64,000 bases of DNA from Methanobrevibacter sp. (GCF_017447225.1 NZ_JAFSNZ010000060.1:24475-88474); one strand, 5' to 3'. Shown: positions 26,390 through 40,354, counted from the stretch's first letter. A program made the numbers and translations. The notes: a model not told the origin generated them from the letters alone.

Positions 26390-29300
26390 ATGATTAAAAA
26401 GATAACAAGCATTGCTTTTATTTTCTTAACTATTTTTTTAATTAGCTCTGTTTCAGCAGCAGAACCGGAAAATGAAACAATGACAACACAAAATTATGGA
26501 AATGACATTCATATTGAAAGTCATGATATAGAAATGTATTATAAAGACGGAACACGTTTTGAAACATTGCTGGAAGATGGGAACAGAAATCCCATAAGCA
26601 ACGCAACGGTAACATATGGAATAAACGGTATTGATTATTCACGCCAGACTAATGAAAACGGACTCTCATCAATTGCAATCAACTTGAATAGCGGAAAATA
26701 TACTATAACAACTACTGCAAATGAAACTTCCGTGAATAATATCATTAACGTGAAAAGTACCGTTTATTCATCAGATGTAGTAAAAATATTTAGGAATTCA
26801 ACACAGTATTATGCCCTGTTTTTAGATGAAAAGGGAGATCTGCTTAAAAATACCGACGTTAGCTTCAACATTAACGGCGTATTTTATACAAGATTAACCA
26901 ATGAAAGCGGAATTGCAAAGCTAAACATTAATCTGAATCCGGGAAAGTATATCTTAACCGCAACAAATCCTAAAACAAGCGAAATGATAAGCAATACTAT
27001 AACAGTACTTCCTTCGATTATAAACAACAACGATGTGGTGAAATATTATAAAAACGGCACACAGTATCATGTAACAATAGTTGGAAAAGATGGAAAAATA
27101 GTAGGTTCCGGGGAAAGCGTAGAATTCAACATCAACGGAGTATTCTATTATCGCCAAACCGATGAAAAAGGAATAGTTAAACTGAATATAAATTTAGGAC
27201 CTGGAGATTATATTATAACTGCACAATATGAAGGTTATAAAGTTTCAAACAACATTAAAGTATTGCCGACCATAATAACAAGAGACATTAGGATGGAATA
27301 CAGGGACGGAACAAAATTCAAAGCTTATATCATCGACGACACGGGAAAGCCAGCAGAATATGAAAAGGTTACATTCAACATCAACGGAGTGTTCTACACC
27401 CGAACCAGCGATGAAAATGGGATTGCAAATTTAAACATAAACCTCAGAATCGGAACATACATCATCACTTCCGAATATAATGGATTGAAAACATCAAATA
27501 ACATTATAATTGAAACTCCAAGTGAAAAAGAAATCATTTCAAGCAACAATTTCACATACGAAATTAAAATACCTAATTACGTGAACATAACATGTCCTTA
27601 TGTTTATGACAATAGTGTTTATACTATTGAAAGCGGAATAAACGGAATTATAAGATTAGAGAAAAATCAGCTGATAAACATCCAGATTGGACCTAAATAC
27701 TACACATTTTCAACAGGTTACATGCCAGAATACAGTCCCACATATTTGGGCAGTGATTATTATCTGTTGCCATTTGACAATAGTCCTACACAACACACAT
27801 ATAATTTCGAAAAACTGACTGGATATGGATTGATTTTACATAGGAGCGGAGACTACACGCATCTCATTTATAGAAACAACTGCAGTGACAATGTAGAACA
27901 GTTCGGAGCGTATATTGACAAGGGGATAGATAAAAGTGAAATAATAAATTACATCCAAAATGGTGAAAGTATGGCAAAAGTTCAATTCCAGACCATGAGC
28001 TTTGATGAAATGGGATTGAAATACAGCCTATCAAAAATCTACGGATGCTCAATATATGACTTTGATTATAAAAGCTACAATGAGCTGACAAGAGGCAATA
28101 CAGAAAAGATTAAATTTGTAAACACCAATGAGACTGTGACATTTGACTATTACGGCAAAAAAATTGTCGGATACATTAGTGAAGAAAACATTATTACCAA
28201 ATTCAATGCCCCTAACTGCATAGAGTTTGAAAAAGAGGAACTGATAACCTATGGATTGAGCGAAAAATATAAACGTGACTTTGATTTGATGCAATCATTT
28301 GCCATAATCAGCAAAAAGGTAGATGAAAAAACCGTAAATGACTGGATTTCATGCGAAAATGACTATAAGACAAATGCAGGAATGCAAAGTATGTATTCAA
28401 TGTTTTTAACAACACTAAATACCGCATATCTAAGCGATAAATTAGCGGATGAATTAACAAAAGAATATGATGTCAGCTGGATGAGAAAAAACAATACTGT
28501 GCTTCTTGGATCCATGAACTGGAAAGAGACTTATCAGCATATCCTGACTCCAAACATGGGAAGGTTCATTGAAGGAGAAAATGAAAGTGAAATCATATCT
28601 TATCGCTTCGTCAACTCAATACTGCTGTCAAAAATTGAACAGCATACCTTAAAACCGATAGCTAAGGATGCGGATGAGAATATCACATCAGTGTTTGATG
28701 ATGTCTTCAAATCCTTAGCATCATTTAAAGCAAGCGTCGTATATTACAACAATACAGCAATCATAAGTGACGAAGAGGGCAATTCAAGTTTTATGATTGA
28801 TCTGGAAAGCGGACTGGTTACACCGTTATCTGTAAAAGATGGTTTTGCATACAAAGGCGTTACGATAACAAGAGATTGCGGACTATGCAGCATCACCAGC
28901 ATGGCAAAAGCGATAATGATAAGTGTCAATAATGGCATTTTAGGAATAAATGACCTGTTAACTTATGTGGGAGACAATATACAGCCATTAACAACATTAG
29001 CATTTAAAGGAACATTATTAATAAAAGGTATTGCCGGCGCATTGCTTGGAGGTAGCTTAACAGTGGGATTAAGCGTTATTGGAACTGCAACAAGTGTTCA
29101 AAGTATTGGGGTTTATATTACTGAAAATTATGTTGAAAACAAAGATCTCCATACAGCATATGATTATTTCACATTTACACGACCGGGATATTTCCAGAAT
29201 ACGAAAATTTACAATATTCCTCATGAAGACGGAAGTGTTGACTATATAGAAATCCCGATAAACAAGAACAACACCTATGACAGAGAACATGTGAAATATA

Positions 29301-29404
29301 TAAGTAAAGGTAAAGTGAAAACATTAACTAAAGAAGAAACATACCAATATTTTACAGAAGAATCCTGGAGCCCATTTAATGTTCCGCAGAAATACTGGAG
29401 ATGA
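26390..29404 (+). CDS. Secreted protein with four Ig-like repeats and a large unidentified C-terminal region
   Basis: A 1004-residue protein with a signal peptide (residues 1-24, ending SVSA). Four Ig-like repeats of about 85 residues follow, at about 40-375. Each repeat has a Y-K/R-N/D-G-T start, FNINGVFYTR in the middle and LNINLxPGKYI near the end. The remaining 630 residues match no family I recognise. They include RDCGLCSITSMAKA near 830 and then a glycine-rich hydrophobic stretch (GIAGALLGGSLTVG). The start is ATG 26390 with AGGTG upstream, not GTG 26378. The four repeats correspond one-to-one with those at the end of the 2363-residue adhesin. It overlaps the start region of a two-TM protein. 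It is surface-located, possibly a secreted effector. Confidence 0.8.
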   Translation: MIKKITSIAFIFLTIFLISSVSAAEPENETMTTQNYGNDIHIESHDIEMYYKDGTRFETLLEDGNRNPISNATVTYGINGIDYSRQTNENGLSSIAINLNSGKYTITTTANETSVNNIINVKSTVYSSDVVKIFRNSTQYYALFLDEKGDLLKNTDVSFNINGVFYTRLTNESGIAKLNINLNPGKYILTATNPKTSEMISNTITVLPSIINNNDVVKYYKNGTQYHVTIVGKDGKIVGSGESVEFNINGVFYYRQTDEKGIVKLNINLGPGDYIITAQYEGYKVSNNIKVLPTIITRDIRMEYRDGTKFKAYIIDDTGKPAEYEKVTFNINGVFYTRTSDENGIANLNINLRIGTYIITSEYNGLKTSNNIIIETPSEKEIISSNNFTYEIKIPNYVNITCPYVYDNSVYTIESGINGIIRLEKNQLINIQIGPKYYTFSTGYMPEYSPTYLGSDYYLLPFDNSPTQHTYNFEKLTGYGLILHRSGDYTHLIYRNNCSDNVEQFGAYIDKGIDKSEIINYIQNGESMAKVQFQTMSFDEMGLKYSLSKIYGCSIYDFDYKSYNELTRGNTEKIKFVNTNETVTFDYYGKKIVGYISEENIITKFNAPNCIEFEKEELITYGLSEKYKRDFDLMQSFAIISKKVDEKTVNDWISCENDYKTNAGMQSMYSMFLTTLNTAYLSDKLADELTKEYDVSWMRKNNTVLLGSMNWKETYQHILTPNMGRFIEGENESEIISYRFVNSILLSKIEQHTLKPIAKDADENITSVFDDVFKSLASFKASVVYYNNTAIISDEEGNSSFMIDLESGLVTPLSVKDGFAYKGVTITRDCGLCSITSMAKAIMISVNNGILGINDLLTYVGDNIQPLTTLAFKGTLLIKGIAGALLGGSLTVGLSVIGTATSVQSIGVYITENYVENKDLHTAYDYFTFTRPGYFQNTKIYNIPHEDGSVDYIEIPINKNNTYDREHVKYISKGKVKTLTKEETYQYFTEESWSPFNVPQKYWR

Positions 29405-29409
29405 AAAAA

Positions 29410-29607
29410 ATGTCTTTAATTGAGCAAATAAAAGAAAATTGGAATAAAAATCCGTTAATTGTTAAAATAACATTTATTCTTCTGGTAATATCATTCATAT
29501 ATGATATGGCAACAGGACAAACATTCAGCATATTCTTTTCAGTATGTTTGCTACTGTTTATAATAGCTGAACTGGTAAACTGGTTCTACTATAAAAAAGA
29601 AGAGTAA
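29410..29607 (+). CDS. Small two-TM membrane protein paired with the 1004-residue secreted protein
   Basis: A 65-residue protein with a charged N-terminus (MSLIEQIKENWNKN), two hydrophobic helices and a KKEE tail. An in-frame ATG at 29401 overlaps the stop of the upstream gene (ATGA), but GGAG touches that ATG directly. ATG 29410 has better ribosome-binding spacing. Close coupling to a large secreted protein recalls immunity or secretion-helper genes. The family is not recognised. Confidence 0.7.
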   Translation: MSLIEQIKENWNKNPLIVKITFILLVISFIYDMATGQTFSIFFSVCLLLFIIAELVNWFYYKKEE

Positions 29608-29619
29608 AAAAAGTTTTTA

Positions 29620-29656
29620 AAGTTAAAATTTAATAATTTTAACTTATTTTTATTTT

Positions 29657-29657
<1 letters not shown>
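29620..29657 (+). terminator. Terminator after the small two-TM gene
   Basis: AAGTTAAAATT (29620-29630) and AATTTTAACTT (29635-29645) form a perfect 11-bp stem with a four-base loop, followed by ATTTTTATTTTTTAT. It also lies at the 3' end of the convergent Get3 gene. Confidence 0.65.
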
Positions 29658-30733
<1,076 letters not shown>

Positions 30734-30746
30734 ATTATTAATTAAC

Positions 30747-31142
30747 TTAAGTATCCCATTTACCGATAATCCATTTGCCATCAATTTTTTTAAAATCCAT
30801 TACCGTATCAATTGTCCATGAACCGCTGGCTCCATAGACACGGGCGGTCAAAGTAACATCAGATATTAACGTAGCGTTTTCATTATCATCAAACAGAATA
30901 TTCGGATCATGAATCACTGATTTGAAATAATTGAGAGTTCCATCCACCACTTCATCAATGAACTGTGATTTGGTCTGTTTTTTACCTGACATGTGAGTTA
31001 AAATATAATCATCAGCCATAAGTTCATTTAATTTGATTTCATCCTTGTCAATTAATGCCTGCTGATATTCAACAAAGCAATCCAAAACCTCTTTTTCCGA
31101 ACCATCAAAAGTTCTTTTTGATAGAATTTCTACATCACTCAT
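30747..31142 (-). CDS. NTF2-like (SnoaL/DUF4440-type) protein
   Basis: A 131-residue alpha+beta cone-fold protein: helix CFVEYQQALIDKDEIKLNELMADDYILTHMSG, then QFIDEVVDGTLNYFK and a beta-rich end with TARVYGASGSWTIDTVMDFKKIDGKWIIGKW. This is the usual NTF2-like layout. Members bind or convert small ligands; no catalytic residue set is recognisable. It is a single gene divergent from nadE and behind the Get3 promoter. No specific role can be assigned. Confidence 0.8.
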   Translation of the reverse strand: MSDVEILSKRTFDGSEKEVLDCFVEYQQALIDKDEIKLNELMADDYILTHMSGKKQTKSQFIDEVVDGTLNYFKSVIHDPNILFDDNENATLISDVTLTARVYGASGSWTIDTVMDFKKIDGKWIIGKWDT

Positions 31143-31206
31143 AATAATATATTATATAATAAAAGAACTATATTAATTACTAATGAAAAATTAAGTGGTG
31201 TTTGAT

Positions 31207-32000
31207 ATGAACGAAATTCCAAAAATTAATGTTGAAAAAACAAAAGACGATATTGTTGAATTCGTTCAAAATAAAGTATCAGAAGCTAATGCAGACGGAC
31301 TTGTAGTAGGATTAAGTGGGGGAATAGACTCCACATTAGCTGCATTTTTAGCTTGTGAAGCTGTTGGTAAAGAAAACGTGTTTGGAATTGTAATGCCTTC
31401 CACAACAACCCCAACAGAAGATAAACTTCATGGTACTACAATAGCACAGTTATTAGGTATCAATTATAAAGAAATAGCTATTGATAGTATTTTAAACGAA
31501 TTCTTATCAGTTACACAGTTAGAAGAAAACAGATTGGCTATTGGAAACCTCAAAGCTAGAATAAGAATGTCAATCATTTATTTTTATGCTAATTCTAAAA
31601 ATTATTTGGTTAGCGGTACCGGAAACAGAAGCGAAATCCTAATCGGATATTTCACAAAACACGGAGACGGTGCTTGTGATATTGAACCGATCGGAGACTT
31701 ATACAAAACCGACGTTTATCAGTTAGCCAAATACTTGGAAGTTCCACAGGAAATCATCGATAAACCTCCTAGAGCAGGATTATGGAATAATCAGACTGAT
31801 GAAGATGAAATTGGAATGACCTATGAATTACTTGATAAAATATTATACAAATTCATAGAACAAGGAATTGATGCTGACTCAATTGCTGAGCAGTTAGATA
31901 TTGAAGTTGATGAAGTTAATAATATCATAAATAGAGTTAATAGGAACAAACATAAATCTGAAGTTCCTGAAAGCCCTAAAAAGACTTTAATGGTGATTTA

Positions 32001-32001
<1 letters not shown>
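31207..32001 (+). CDS. nadE: NH3-dependent NAD+ synthetase
   Basis: A 264-residue enzyme that amidates deamido-NAD+ using ATP and ammonia, the last step of NAD synthesis. The PP-loop [12 protein letters not shown] lies near residues 36-47. Further blocks are [32 protein letters not shown] and [16 protein letters not shown], both highly conserved. No glutaminase domain is present, so it depends on ammonia. The start is ATG 31207 with GGTG upstream; an in-frame GTG at 31195 is less likely. It overlaps leuS by one base. Confidence 0.97.
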
Positions 32002-34847
<2,846 letters not shown>

Positions 34848-34868
34848 TCTGTTAAAATAAAAATAAGT

Positions 34869-34890
34869 AGGGATATTAATCCCTTTTTCT
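34869..34890 (+). terminator. Terminator of nadE-leuS
   Basis: AGGGAT (34869-34874) and ATCCCT (34879-34884) form a 6-bp stem with an ATTA loop, followed by T4 and a T-rich stretch. It lies between leuS and the convergent DUF308 gene. Confidence 0.65.
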
Positions 34891-34896
34891 AATTTT

Positions 34897-35376
34897 TTAA
34901 TCTATAAATAATCTTAAACCTTGAATGATTAAACATGCACCGATAAGAATTGCAGCATAAATTGGCTCTGCAATTGAATATACTGCAAGAGCTACAGCTA
35001 TAATACCGAATATTAAAATCAATACTGAAGTGGTTTTTGAAAGTCTTGATTCTGCAATGAGACCAACAATCCCAAAGAAAATCATTATAAATCCAATAAT
35101 GTAAAACTGCAAACCGACAAGGAAAGATAATGCATCGATAGCAAAAATAAACAATAAACCGAATATTATCGCAATAATTCCAATGATAATATTTACCAGT
35201 GAAAAATGAGTTAGCATGTTCCAAACGGAAAATCCGTTAATTATTGAAGCAAAACCAAAGAATAGCAAGCTTACTCCAACAATGACAGACACTAACTCTG
35301 CACTGAACATTGGGAAAATTATGAAAATTAACCCCAAGATTATGAATAAAATTCCTGAAATCTTTTCAATATTCAT
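34897..35376 (-). CDS. DUF308 (HdeD-like) membrane protein
   Basis: A 159-residue protein with about six short hydrophobic spans in a repeated pattern: GILFIILGLIFIIFPMFSAELVSVIVG, FGLLFIFAIDALSFLVGLQFYIIGFIMIFFGI and the last LIFGIIAVALAVYSIAEPIYAAILIGACLIIQGLRLF. This is DUF308, related to bacterial HdeD, linked to acid or envelope stress in bacteria. The role in archaea is unknown. It lies 15 bases behind two small paralogous membrane genes, likely one operon. Confidence 0.85.
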   Translation of the reverse strand: MNIEKISGILFIILGLIFIIFPMFSAELVSVIVGVSLLFFGFASIINGFSVWNMLTHFSLVNIIIGIIAIIFGLLFIFAIDALSFLVGLQFYIIGFIMIFFGIVGLIAESRLSKTTSVLILIFGIIAVALAVYSIAEPIYAAILIGACLIIQGLRLFID

Positions 35377-35391
35377 TATTTCATATCCGTT

Positions 35392-35661
35392 TTAAATAAT
35401 TCCACAAGCTTCTAACATGGACTGCATACCTAAAAGAATAATTGCAACTCCACCAATAATTTCAATATAATCAGCATATTGAATAGCCACTTTGGTTCCG
35501 TAAGTTCCAATTAAAAACCAGATAATTACTGCAATTAGACTTAATCCACCTAAAATAATTGGATTAACACCAGCAACAGCACCTTGTGAAGCTAAAATTA
35601 AATTTTCAATGTTTCCAAAAATAAGTAAACCAGCGAAAGGAGCATACTCTTTAAAATCCAT
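35392..35661 (-). CDS. Small three-TM membrane protein, copy B of a tandem pair
   Basis: An 89-residue protein with three hydrophobic segments. It shares FGNIENLILxSQG, GVNPxxLGGLSxIxVIIWxxIGT and GGxAIxxLGxQS with its neighbour at 35671-35952, so one arose from the other. The polar NIEN within helix 1 and the GG-A-I-LLG pattern of helix 3 recall one half of the 3+3 TM transporters (TerC, LysE, MntP-like). This is a resemblance, not a match. ATG 35661 has GGTGATAAT upstream. Confidence 0.75.
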   Translation of the reverse strand: MDFKEYAPFAGLLIFGNIENLILASQGAVAGVNPIILGGLSLIAVIIWFLIGTYGTKVAIQYADYIEIIGGVAIILLGMQSMLEACGII

Positions 35662-35670
35662 ATTATCACC

Positions 35671-35952
35671 TTAGCTTTTACTCCTAATTGATTTGACAGC
35701 TCCAACAACACTTTGAATACCTAAAATAAATATTGCAAGACCACCAATGAAATTAATGTAATTTGCATACTGCATAGCAACTTCAGTAGCTACCGTACCA
35801 ATAAACAACCATATAATTACAACAATTATACTTAATCCACCTAAAACCTTAGGATTAACTCCACTAGTAACACCCTGTGAAGAAAGGATTAAGTTTTCGA
35901 TATTTCCAAAAATAATTAAACCAATAAAAGGCATGTACTGTTCTAAAACCAT
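35671..35952 (-). CDS. Small three-TM membrane protein, copy A of a tandem pair
   Basis: A 93-residue paralogue of the protein encoded immediately downstream, about half identical across its length. It has three hydrophobic segments and a positively charged SIRSKS tail that the other copy lacks. The charge difference could orient the two copies oppositely in the membrane, as expected if they form one transporter together. A GTGAT element lies upstream of ATG 35952. This is probably the first gene of the three-gene operon ending with DUF308. Confidence 0.75.
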   Translation of the reverse strand: MVLEQYMPFIGLIIFGNIENLILSSQGVTSGVNPKVLGGLSIIVVIIWLFIGTVATEVAMQYANYINFIGGLAIFILGIQSVVGAVKSIRSKS

Positions 35953-36031
35953 AATATCACATAATTCCTTTTGACAATTATGATTTTTATTTTAAAAATA
36001 TATAATATTTTTCAAAAAAATAAGAGTGGAA

Positions 36032-36763
36032 TTACAATTTACGTGCAAAAAGCAAATAACCACTGTGTCCGACCATTCTGGTTTTAGGTCGGGTTCCCTG
36101 CTGTCTTACCTCAAGGCCACGTTCCAAAGTTTCCAAAATTTCAATATCATAAAAGTTAAGCTTTTTAGCAACCTTGTATGAAACTTCAGCCTGATCAATG
36201 TATGGGGCATAGACAACCAGCCATCCGCCAAGATTTAATGAATCATAAACCTCTTCAAATATCTCATAAGGCTTTGGAAGGTCCAAAAACACCAAATCAA
36301 TATTTTCCTCATCAATGCCTTCCTTGATATTCCTGTTTTTGACTTCAATATTTTCAATGCCGAAGGTGTCAATATTTTTCTTTGCGACTTCAGCAAAGTC
36401 TTCACGGATTTCATAGGTATAAACCTGGCCTGTTTCGCCCACAACATTACCAAAGTGAAGTGCAATGGCCCCGGCACCGGTTCCGGCATCGACAACTCTT
36501 GAACCTGCACCCAATCCAGTGTAAGCCAATACTGTTCCAATATCCTTTTTAATTAATATGGAACAACGGCGATCCATTAAATCTATGAAGTCATTGACAT
36601 TAGGTTTAACAATTTTAAATGAATGGTCAAGATGACTTTTTACTTCATCACCAATTTCTGCATTTGACAAAGCTTCGGCAGAGACAATACCCAAATCACT
36701 TTGAAATTCCTGGCCTTCTTTTAAAATATACTTCTTACCCCTTTCATCTAAAATCATTTTCAT
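36032..36763 (-). CDS. trmI: tRNA (adenine-N1)-methyltransferase TrmI
   Basis: A 243-residue SAM-dependent methyltransferase of the archaeal TrmI family, which methylates A57/A58 in the T-loop. SAM-binding VVDAGTGAGAIALHF lies near residues 89-103, DLPKPYE (the DLPxPW-like catalytic motif) near 162, and the conserved end EVRQQGTRPKTRMVGHSGYLLFARK. An N-terminal beta domain precedes it. ATG 36763 is eight bases after the htpX stop, with AGGTGA between; the two are co-transcribed. Confidence 0.94.
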   Translation of the reverse strand: MKMILDERGKKYILKEGQEFQSDLGIVSAEALSNAEIGDEVKSHLDHSFKIVKPNVNDFIDLMDRRCSILIKKDIGTVLAYTGLGAGSRVVDAGTGAGAIALHFGNVVGETGQVYTYEIREDFAEVAKKNIDTFGIENIEVKNRNIKEGIDEENIDLVFLDLPKPYEIFEEVYDSLNLGGWLVVYAPYIDQAEVSYKVAKKLNFYDIEILETLERGLEVRQQGTRPKTRMVGHSGYLLFARKL

Positions 36764-36771
36764 TTTTTCAC

Positions 36772-37725
36772 CTATTCAAGTTCAGACAATCTTTTAACTC
36801 TTTTTAATGAATCAGGATGTGTTGACATTAATTCCATTAATTTATTGGTAGTAGTTACTTTGATTTGTGAGTTAGCCAATTTTCTTAACTCATCATCACT
36901 GATAGATCCATCTCCATCGAAGTCAATTTGTCTGAAATCATTGATATCATTTCTTGCATTATTGATATCATTGACAAAGAATGCTCTATTTGTATTTAAA
37001 TCTTTAATGGTTTGCTCATTGGTTCTAGCAGCACCATAAGATAATTTATATAAAGCTGATACTAATGCGGCAGGCCTGTTTCCAAATTCAACGGATGCCT
37101 CATCAGCATAGTATTCACGGGTTCTTGAAATGAACAGCACCAAAAGCTGACCAATCAAATAAAACAAATAGCCTAAAATACCTATAATGAATCCTCCGCC
37201 ATTCTCATTTCTTGAAAACATGAAAGATAATGCAATATAGTAACAAATCATAGGTATCACGCTGACAGCGGCAGTAACCATCATATCATTATGCTTAATA
37301 TGACCCATTTCATGACCTAAAACAGCTCTTAGCTCATCACGGTCAAGCAATCCCAAAATAGGTCTTGTAATTGCAATATGGCCACTTCTGGATGATCTTC
37401 CATAAGCAAACGCATTTGGAATATTAATTTCTGAAATGCAAACTTCCGGCTTTGGAACTCCGGCAGCCTGAGCCAATTCTTCAACCATCTGATGGATATT
37501 TGGAGCTTCCGCTTCACTTAAAGGCCTTACATTCATTGAACGTTTAACAAGTGAAGGACCAAACCAATACTGCAAGAACACGATCACTAAACTAGCAATC
37601 ATGAAAAAGCTCCATGAACTAATTCCAAGATACATTCCGGCAAGCATTACAAGGAAATAAACGATTGTAAACATTATAATCATTGTAAGCCACATTCTCA
37701 ATTTAAGTTTCCATGTGCCTCTCAT
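36772..37725 (-). CDS. htpX: HtpX-type membrane zinc metalloprotease with an EF-hand loop
   Basis: A 317-residue M48 protease. Two N-terminal helices, then the zinc motif HEMGH (138-142), a hydrophobic hairpin at about 150-200, and the third ligand E209 in EYYADEAS. HtpX degrades damaged membrane proteins on the cytoplasmic face. Residues 268-279 (DFDGDGSISDDE) are a canonical 12-residue EF-hand calcium loop, unexpected in this family. A conserved end STHPDSLKRVKRL follows. ATG 37725 has AGGTGATAAATT upstream. It is the first gene of an operon with trmI. Confidence 0.92.
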   Translation of the reverse strand: MRGTWKLKLRMWLTMIIMFTIVYFLVMLAGMYLGISSWSFFMIASLVIVFLQYWFGPSLVKRSMNVRPLSEAEAPNIHQMVEELAQAAGVPKPEVCISEINIPNAFAYGRSSRSGHIAITRPILGLLDRDELRAVLGHEMGHIKHNDMMVTAAVSVIPMICYYIALSFMFSRNENGGGFIIGILGYLFYLIGQLLVLFISRTREYYADEASVEFGNRPAALVSALYKLSYGAARTNEQTIKDLNTNRAFFVNDINNARNDINDFRQIDFDGDGSISDDELRKLANSQIKVTTTNKLMELMSTHPDSLKRVKRLSELE

Positions 37726-37876
37726 AATTTATCACCTTTAATTAATTATTATTATATGTTATACTTAAAAATTTAATGGAACACAATTCCTTAAAAATAT
37801 TACTTTTCAACCACTACCACAAATTAATTATTAATAGACTAACAAATATTTTAACATTACAAAGTCAGGTGATTTA

Positions 37877-38824
37877 ATGAGTGGACCTTGGGTAGAAAAA
37901 TATAGACCACAAAGCCTAGATGATATTGTAGGCCAAGAACATATTATAAATAGACTTAAAAAGTATGTTGGCGAAGAGAGCATGCCAAACTTAATGTTTA
38001 CAGGACCTGCCGGTGTTGGAAAAACCACAACAGCACTGGCATTAGTTAAATCAATTCTCGGTGAATACTGGAGGCAAAACTTTTTGGAATTGAACGCTTC
38101 AGATGCAAGGGGAATTGACACAGTAAGAAATGACATTAAAAACTTCTGTAGATTAAAACCTGTCGGCGCCCCATTTAGAATAATATTTCTGGATGAAGTG
38201 GACAATATGACAAAGGATGCTCAGCATGCTTTAAGACGTGAAATGGAAATGTATACAAAAACAGCTTCATTTATCCTATCATGTAATTATTCATCAAAAA
38301 TTATTGATCCGATTCAGTCAAGATGTGCAATATTCAGATTTGCACCTCTTAAAGGAGAAGAAGTTATCGAAAGATTAAAGTACATCTGTAATGAAGAAAG
38401 CTTCGATTATGATGAAAAAGGTATTGAAACGATAGTATATTATGCTGAAGGAGATATGCGTAAGGCAGTTAACATCCTGCAGGCAACAGCTTCTGAAGGA
38501 GAGCACATCACAGAAGACAGCGTTTATGATGTTGTTTCAAAATCAAAGCCACAGGATATTTCTGACATGATTACAAAAGCACTTACCGGAGACTTTATGG
38601 GTTCAAGAAAGCTCCTGCATGAAACAATGGTTCTGCAGGGTACAAGTGGAGAGGACATGGTTTCCCAAATCTATCAGGAAGTATCAAGAAGGGTTCTTGA
38701 CGGAAAAATGGATCCTGACTTTTATATTGATGTTATCGAAGCAATAGCTAACTGTGACTTTAGAATAAGAGAAGGTTCCAATCCGAGAATACAACTTGAA
38801 GCCCTTTTAACCAAATTCTTATAG
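37877..38824 (+). CDS. rfcS: Replication factor C small subunit
   Basis: A 315-residue AAA+ clamp loader subunit. N-terminal [19 protein letters not shown] is the RFC box, Walker A is GPAGVGKTT near residue 45, Walker B FLDEVDNM near 105, the arginine-finger region SRCAIFRF (the SRC motif) near 153. It works with RfcL to load the PCNA clamp onto primer-template DNA using ATP. ATG 37877 has AGGTGATTTA upstream. rfcL follows 12 bases after its stop, forming a dedicated operon. Confidence 0.97.
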   Translation: MSGPWVEKYRPQSLDDIVGQEHIINRLKKYVGEESMPNLMFTGPAGVGKTTTALALVKSILGEYWRQNFLELNASDARGIDTVRNDIKNFCRLKPVGAPFRIIFLDEVDNMTKDAQHALRREMEMYTKTASFILSCNYSSKIIDPIQSRCAIFRFAPLKGEEVIERLKYICNEESFDYDEKGIETIVYYAEGDMRKAVNILQATASEGEHITEDSVYDVVSKSKPQDISDMITKALTGDFMGSRKLLHETMVLQGTSGEDMVSQIYQEVSRRVLDGKMDPDFYIDVIEAIANCDFRIREGSNPRIQLEALLTKFL

Positions 38825-38836
38825 AAAGGTATTCAA

Positions 38837-40354
38837 ATGTTATGGACAGACAAATACCGACCAAAAAACCTAAAAGAGATATTAGGTAACAATAAGGAAA
38901 AAAAGATAATTCAAGATTGGGTTAACAATTGGAAAGCAGGCAATCCTCAGCAGCCCCTGCTTTTAGTTGGACCTCCGGGAATTGGAAAGACAACTTTTGC
39001 ACAGGCAATCGCCAAGGAATTTTCAGAATATATTGAGCTGAATGCAAGTGACAAGCGTTCACAGGACGTTATTAAAAGCACGATTGGTGAGTCATCATCA
39101 TCAAGGTCACTTTTCGGAGACGACTATAAACTGATTATAATGGACGAAGTCGATGGTATTCATGGAACCAACGATCGTGGCGGAGTCAGAGCTATTGGAG
39201 AGATTATTAAAACTTCAAAACATCCTTTAATTTTAATAGCCAATGATTTCTACTCCAAAAGGCTTCAATCCATTAAGCCAAAATGTCAAGTCATCAAAAT
39301 GGCTAAAATCAGAGGTCCAACAATCAACAAAATGCTTAAAAATATTGCTGAAAAAGAAGGCATTGAATATGATAAGGAAGCTCTCAAGGAATTATCCAAA
39401 AAGGCAAATGGAGATATCCGTTCTGCAATCAATACTTTTCAGGCAATTGCCGACACTTCACATGAACTGACAATGGAAGATGTTGAAACAGTCACAACAA
39501 AAGACGACAGATCAACAATCATTGACGGAGTAATGGCAACATTGAAAAGCAAAAATCCTAGACATGTCAAGGATGCTTTAAGGGTTGATGAAGACCCTAC
39601 GCTTGTAATGGAGTATATTGCCGAGAATGTCGCCCGTGAATACACCAATAAAAATGAGCTTAAAAAAGCATATGAAAACTTATCCAATGCAGACCTCTAC
39701 TTTGGAAGAGCACAAAGCACAAGAAACTACGGCTATTGGAAATACGCAACTGATTTTATGGGAATTGGTGTAAGCTCTTCAAAAAGAGAAACCTACAAGA
39801 AATTCACACCAATCAAAGGCCCTACAGTATTCACTTTAATGGGACGCAATCGTGGAAAAAGGAACCTACGTGACGGCATAGCAGAAAAAATGTCTGAAAA
39901 GATGCACATTTCAAATACCGTTGCAATTTCAATGTTTCCATATTTGGAGATAATGTTTCAAAATGATGAACTTGCCTGGGAAATCTCAGACTTCCTTGAT
40001 TTAGACAAAGACGAGATAAAACGCTTCAGAAAAAAAGTCATCCCTAAGTCCGTCATTAAGAAAATGGAGAAACAGAAAGAGGAAATGCGTATAGAAGAGC
40101 GTGACAGACGTGCAGAGGAACTTCAAAATCAGATGTTTGCAGGAATTCCTCAGGAGATAGAAGAAGAACCTGTCAGAGATGAACCAGAATTAATTTCTCC
40201 AGAACCGGAAACAGAAAAATCAGCTATTGAAGAAGAATTAATTTCTCCAGAAGAAGAAAGTGAGGAATTAATGATTGAAGAAATGGTTGAAGAAGAAGTT
40301 GAAGAAAAACCTAAAGAGAAGAAGAATAAACAAGCATCTTTATTCGACTTCTAA
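38837..40354 (+). CDS. rfcL: Replication factor C large subunit
   Basis: A 505-residue AAA+ protein. The RFC box [15 protein letters not shown] is at the N-terminus, Walker [10 protein letters not shown] at about 48-56 and Walker B MDEVDGI near 102. The C-terminal 80 residues are very acidic. The last residues, KQASLFDF, form a PCNA-interacting PIP box (Q-x-x-L-F-x-F), typical of archaeal RfcL. It pairs with RfcS in the clamp loader. The acidic, repeated EEELISPE region is a low-complexity linker. Confidence 0.97.
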   Translation: MLWTDKYRPKNLKEILGNNKEKKIIQDWVNNWKAGNPQQPLLLVGPPGIGKTTFAQAIAKEFSEYIELNASDKRSQDVIKSTIGESSSSRSLFGDDYKLIIMDEVDGIHGTNDRGGVRAIGEIIKTSKHPLILIANDFYSKRLQSIKPKCQVIKMAKIRGPTINKMLKNIAEKEGIEYDKEALKELSKKANGDIRSAINTFQAIADTSHELTMEDVETVTTKDDRSTIIDGVMATLKSKNPRHVKDALRVDEDPTLVMEYIAENVAREYTNKNELKKAYENLSNADLYFGRAQSTRNYGYWKYATDFMGIGVSSSKRETYKKFTPIKGPTVFTLMGRNRGKRNLRDGIAEKMSEKMHISNTVAISMFPYLEIMFQNDELAWEISDFLDLDKDEIKRFRKKVIPKSVIKKMEKQKEEMRIEERDRRAEELQNQMFAGIPQEIEEEPVRDEPELISPEPETEKSAIEEELISPEEESEELMIEEMVEEEVEEKPKEKKNKQASLFDF

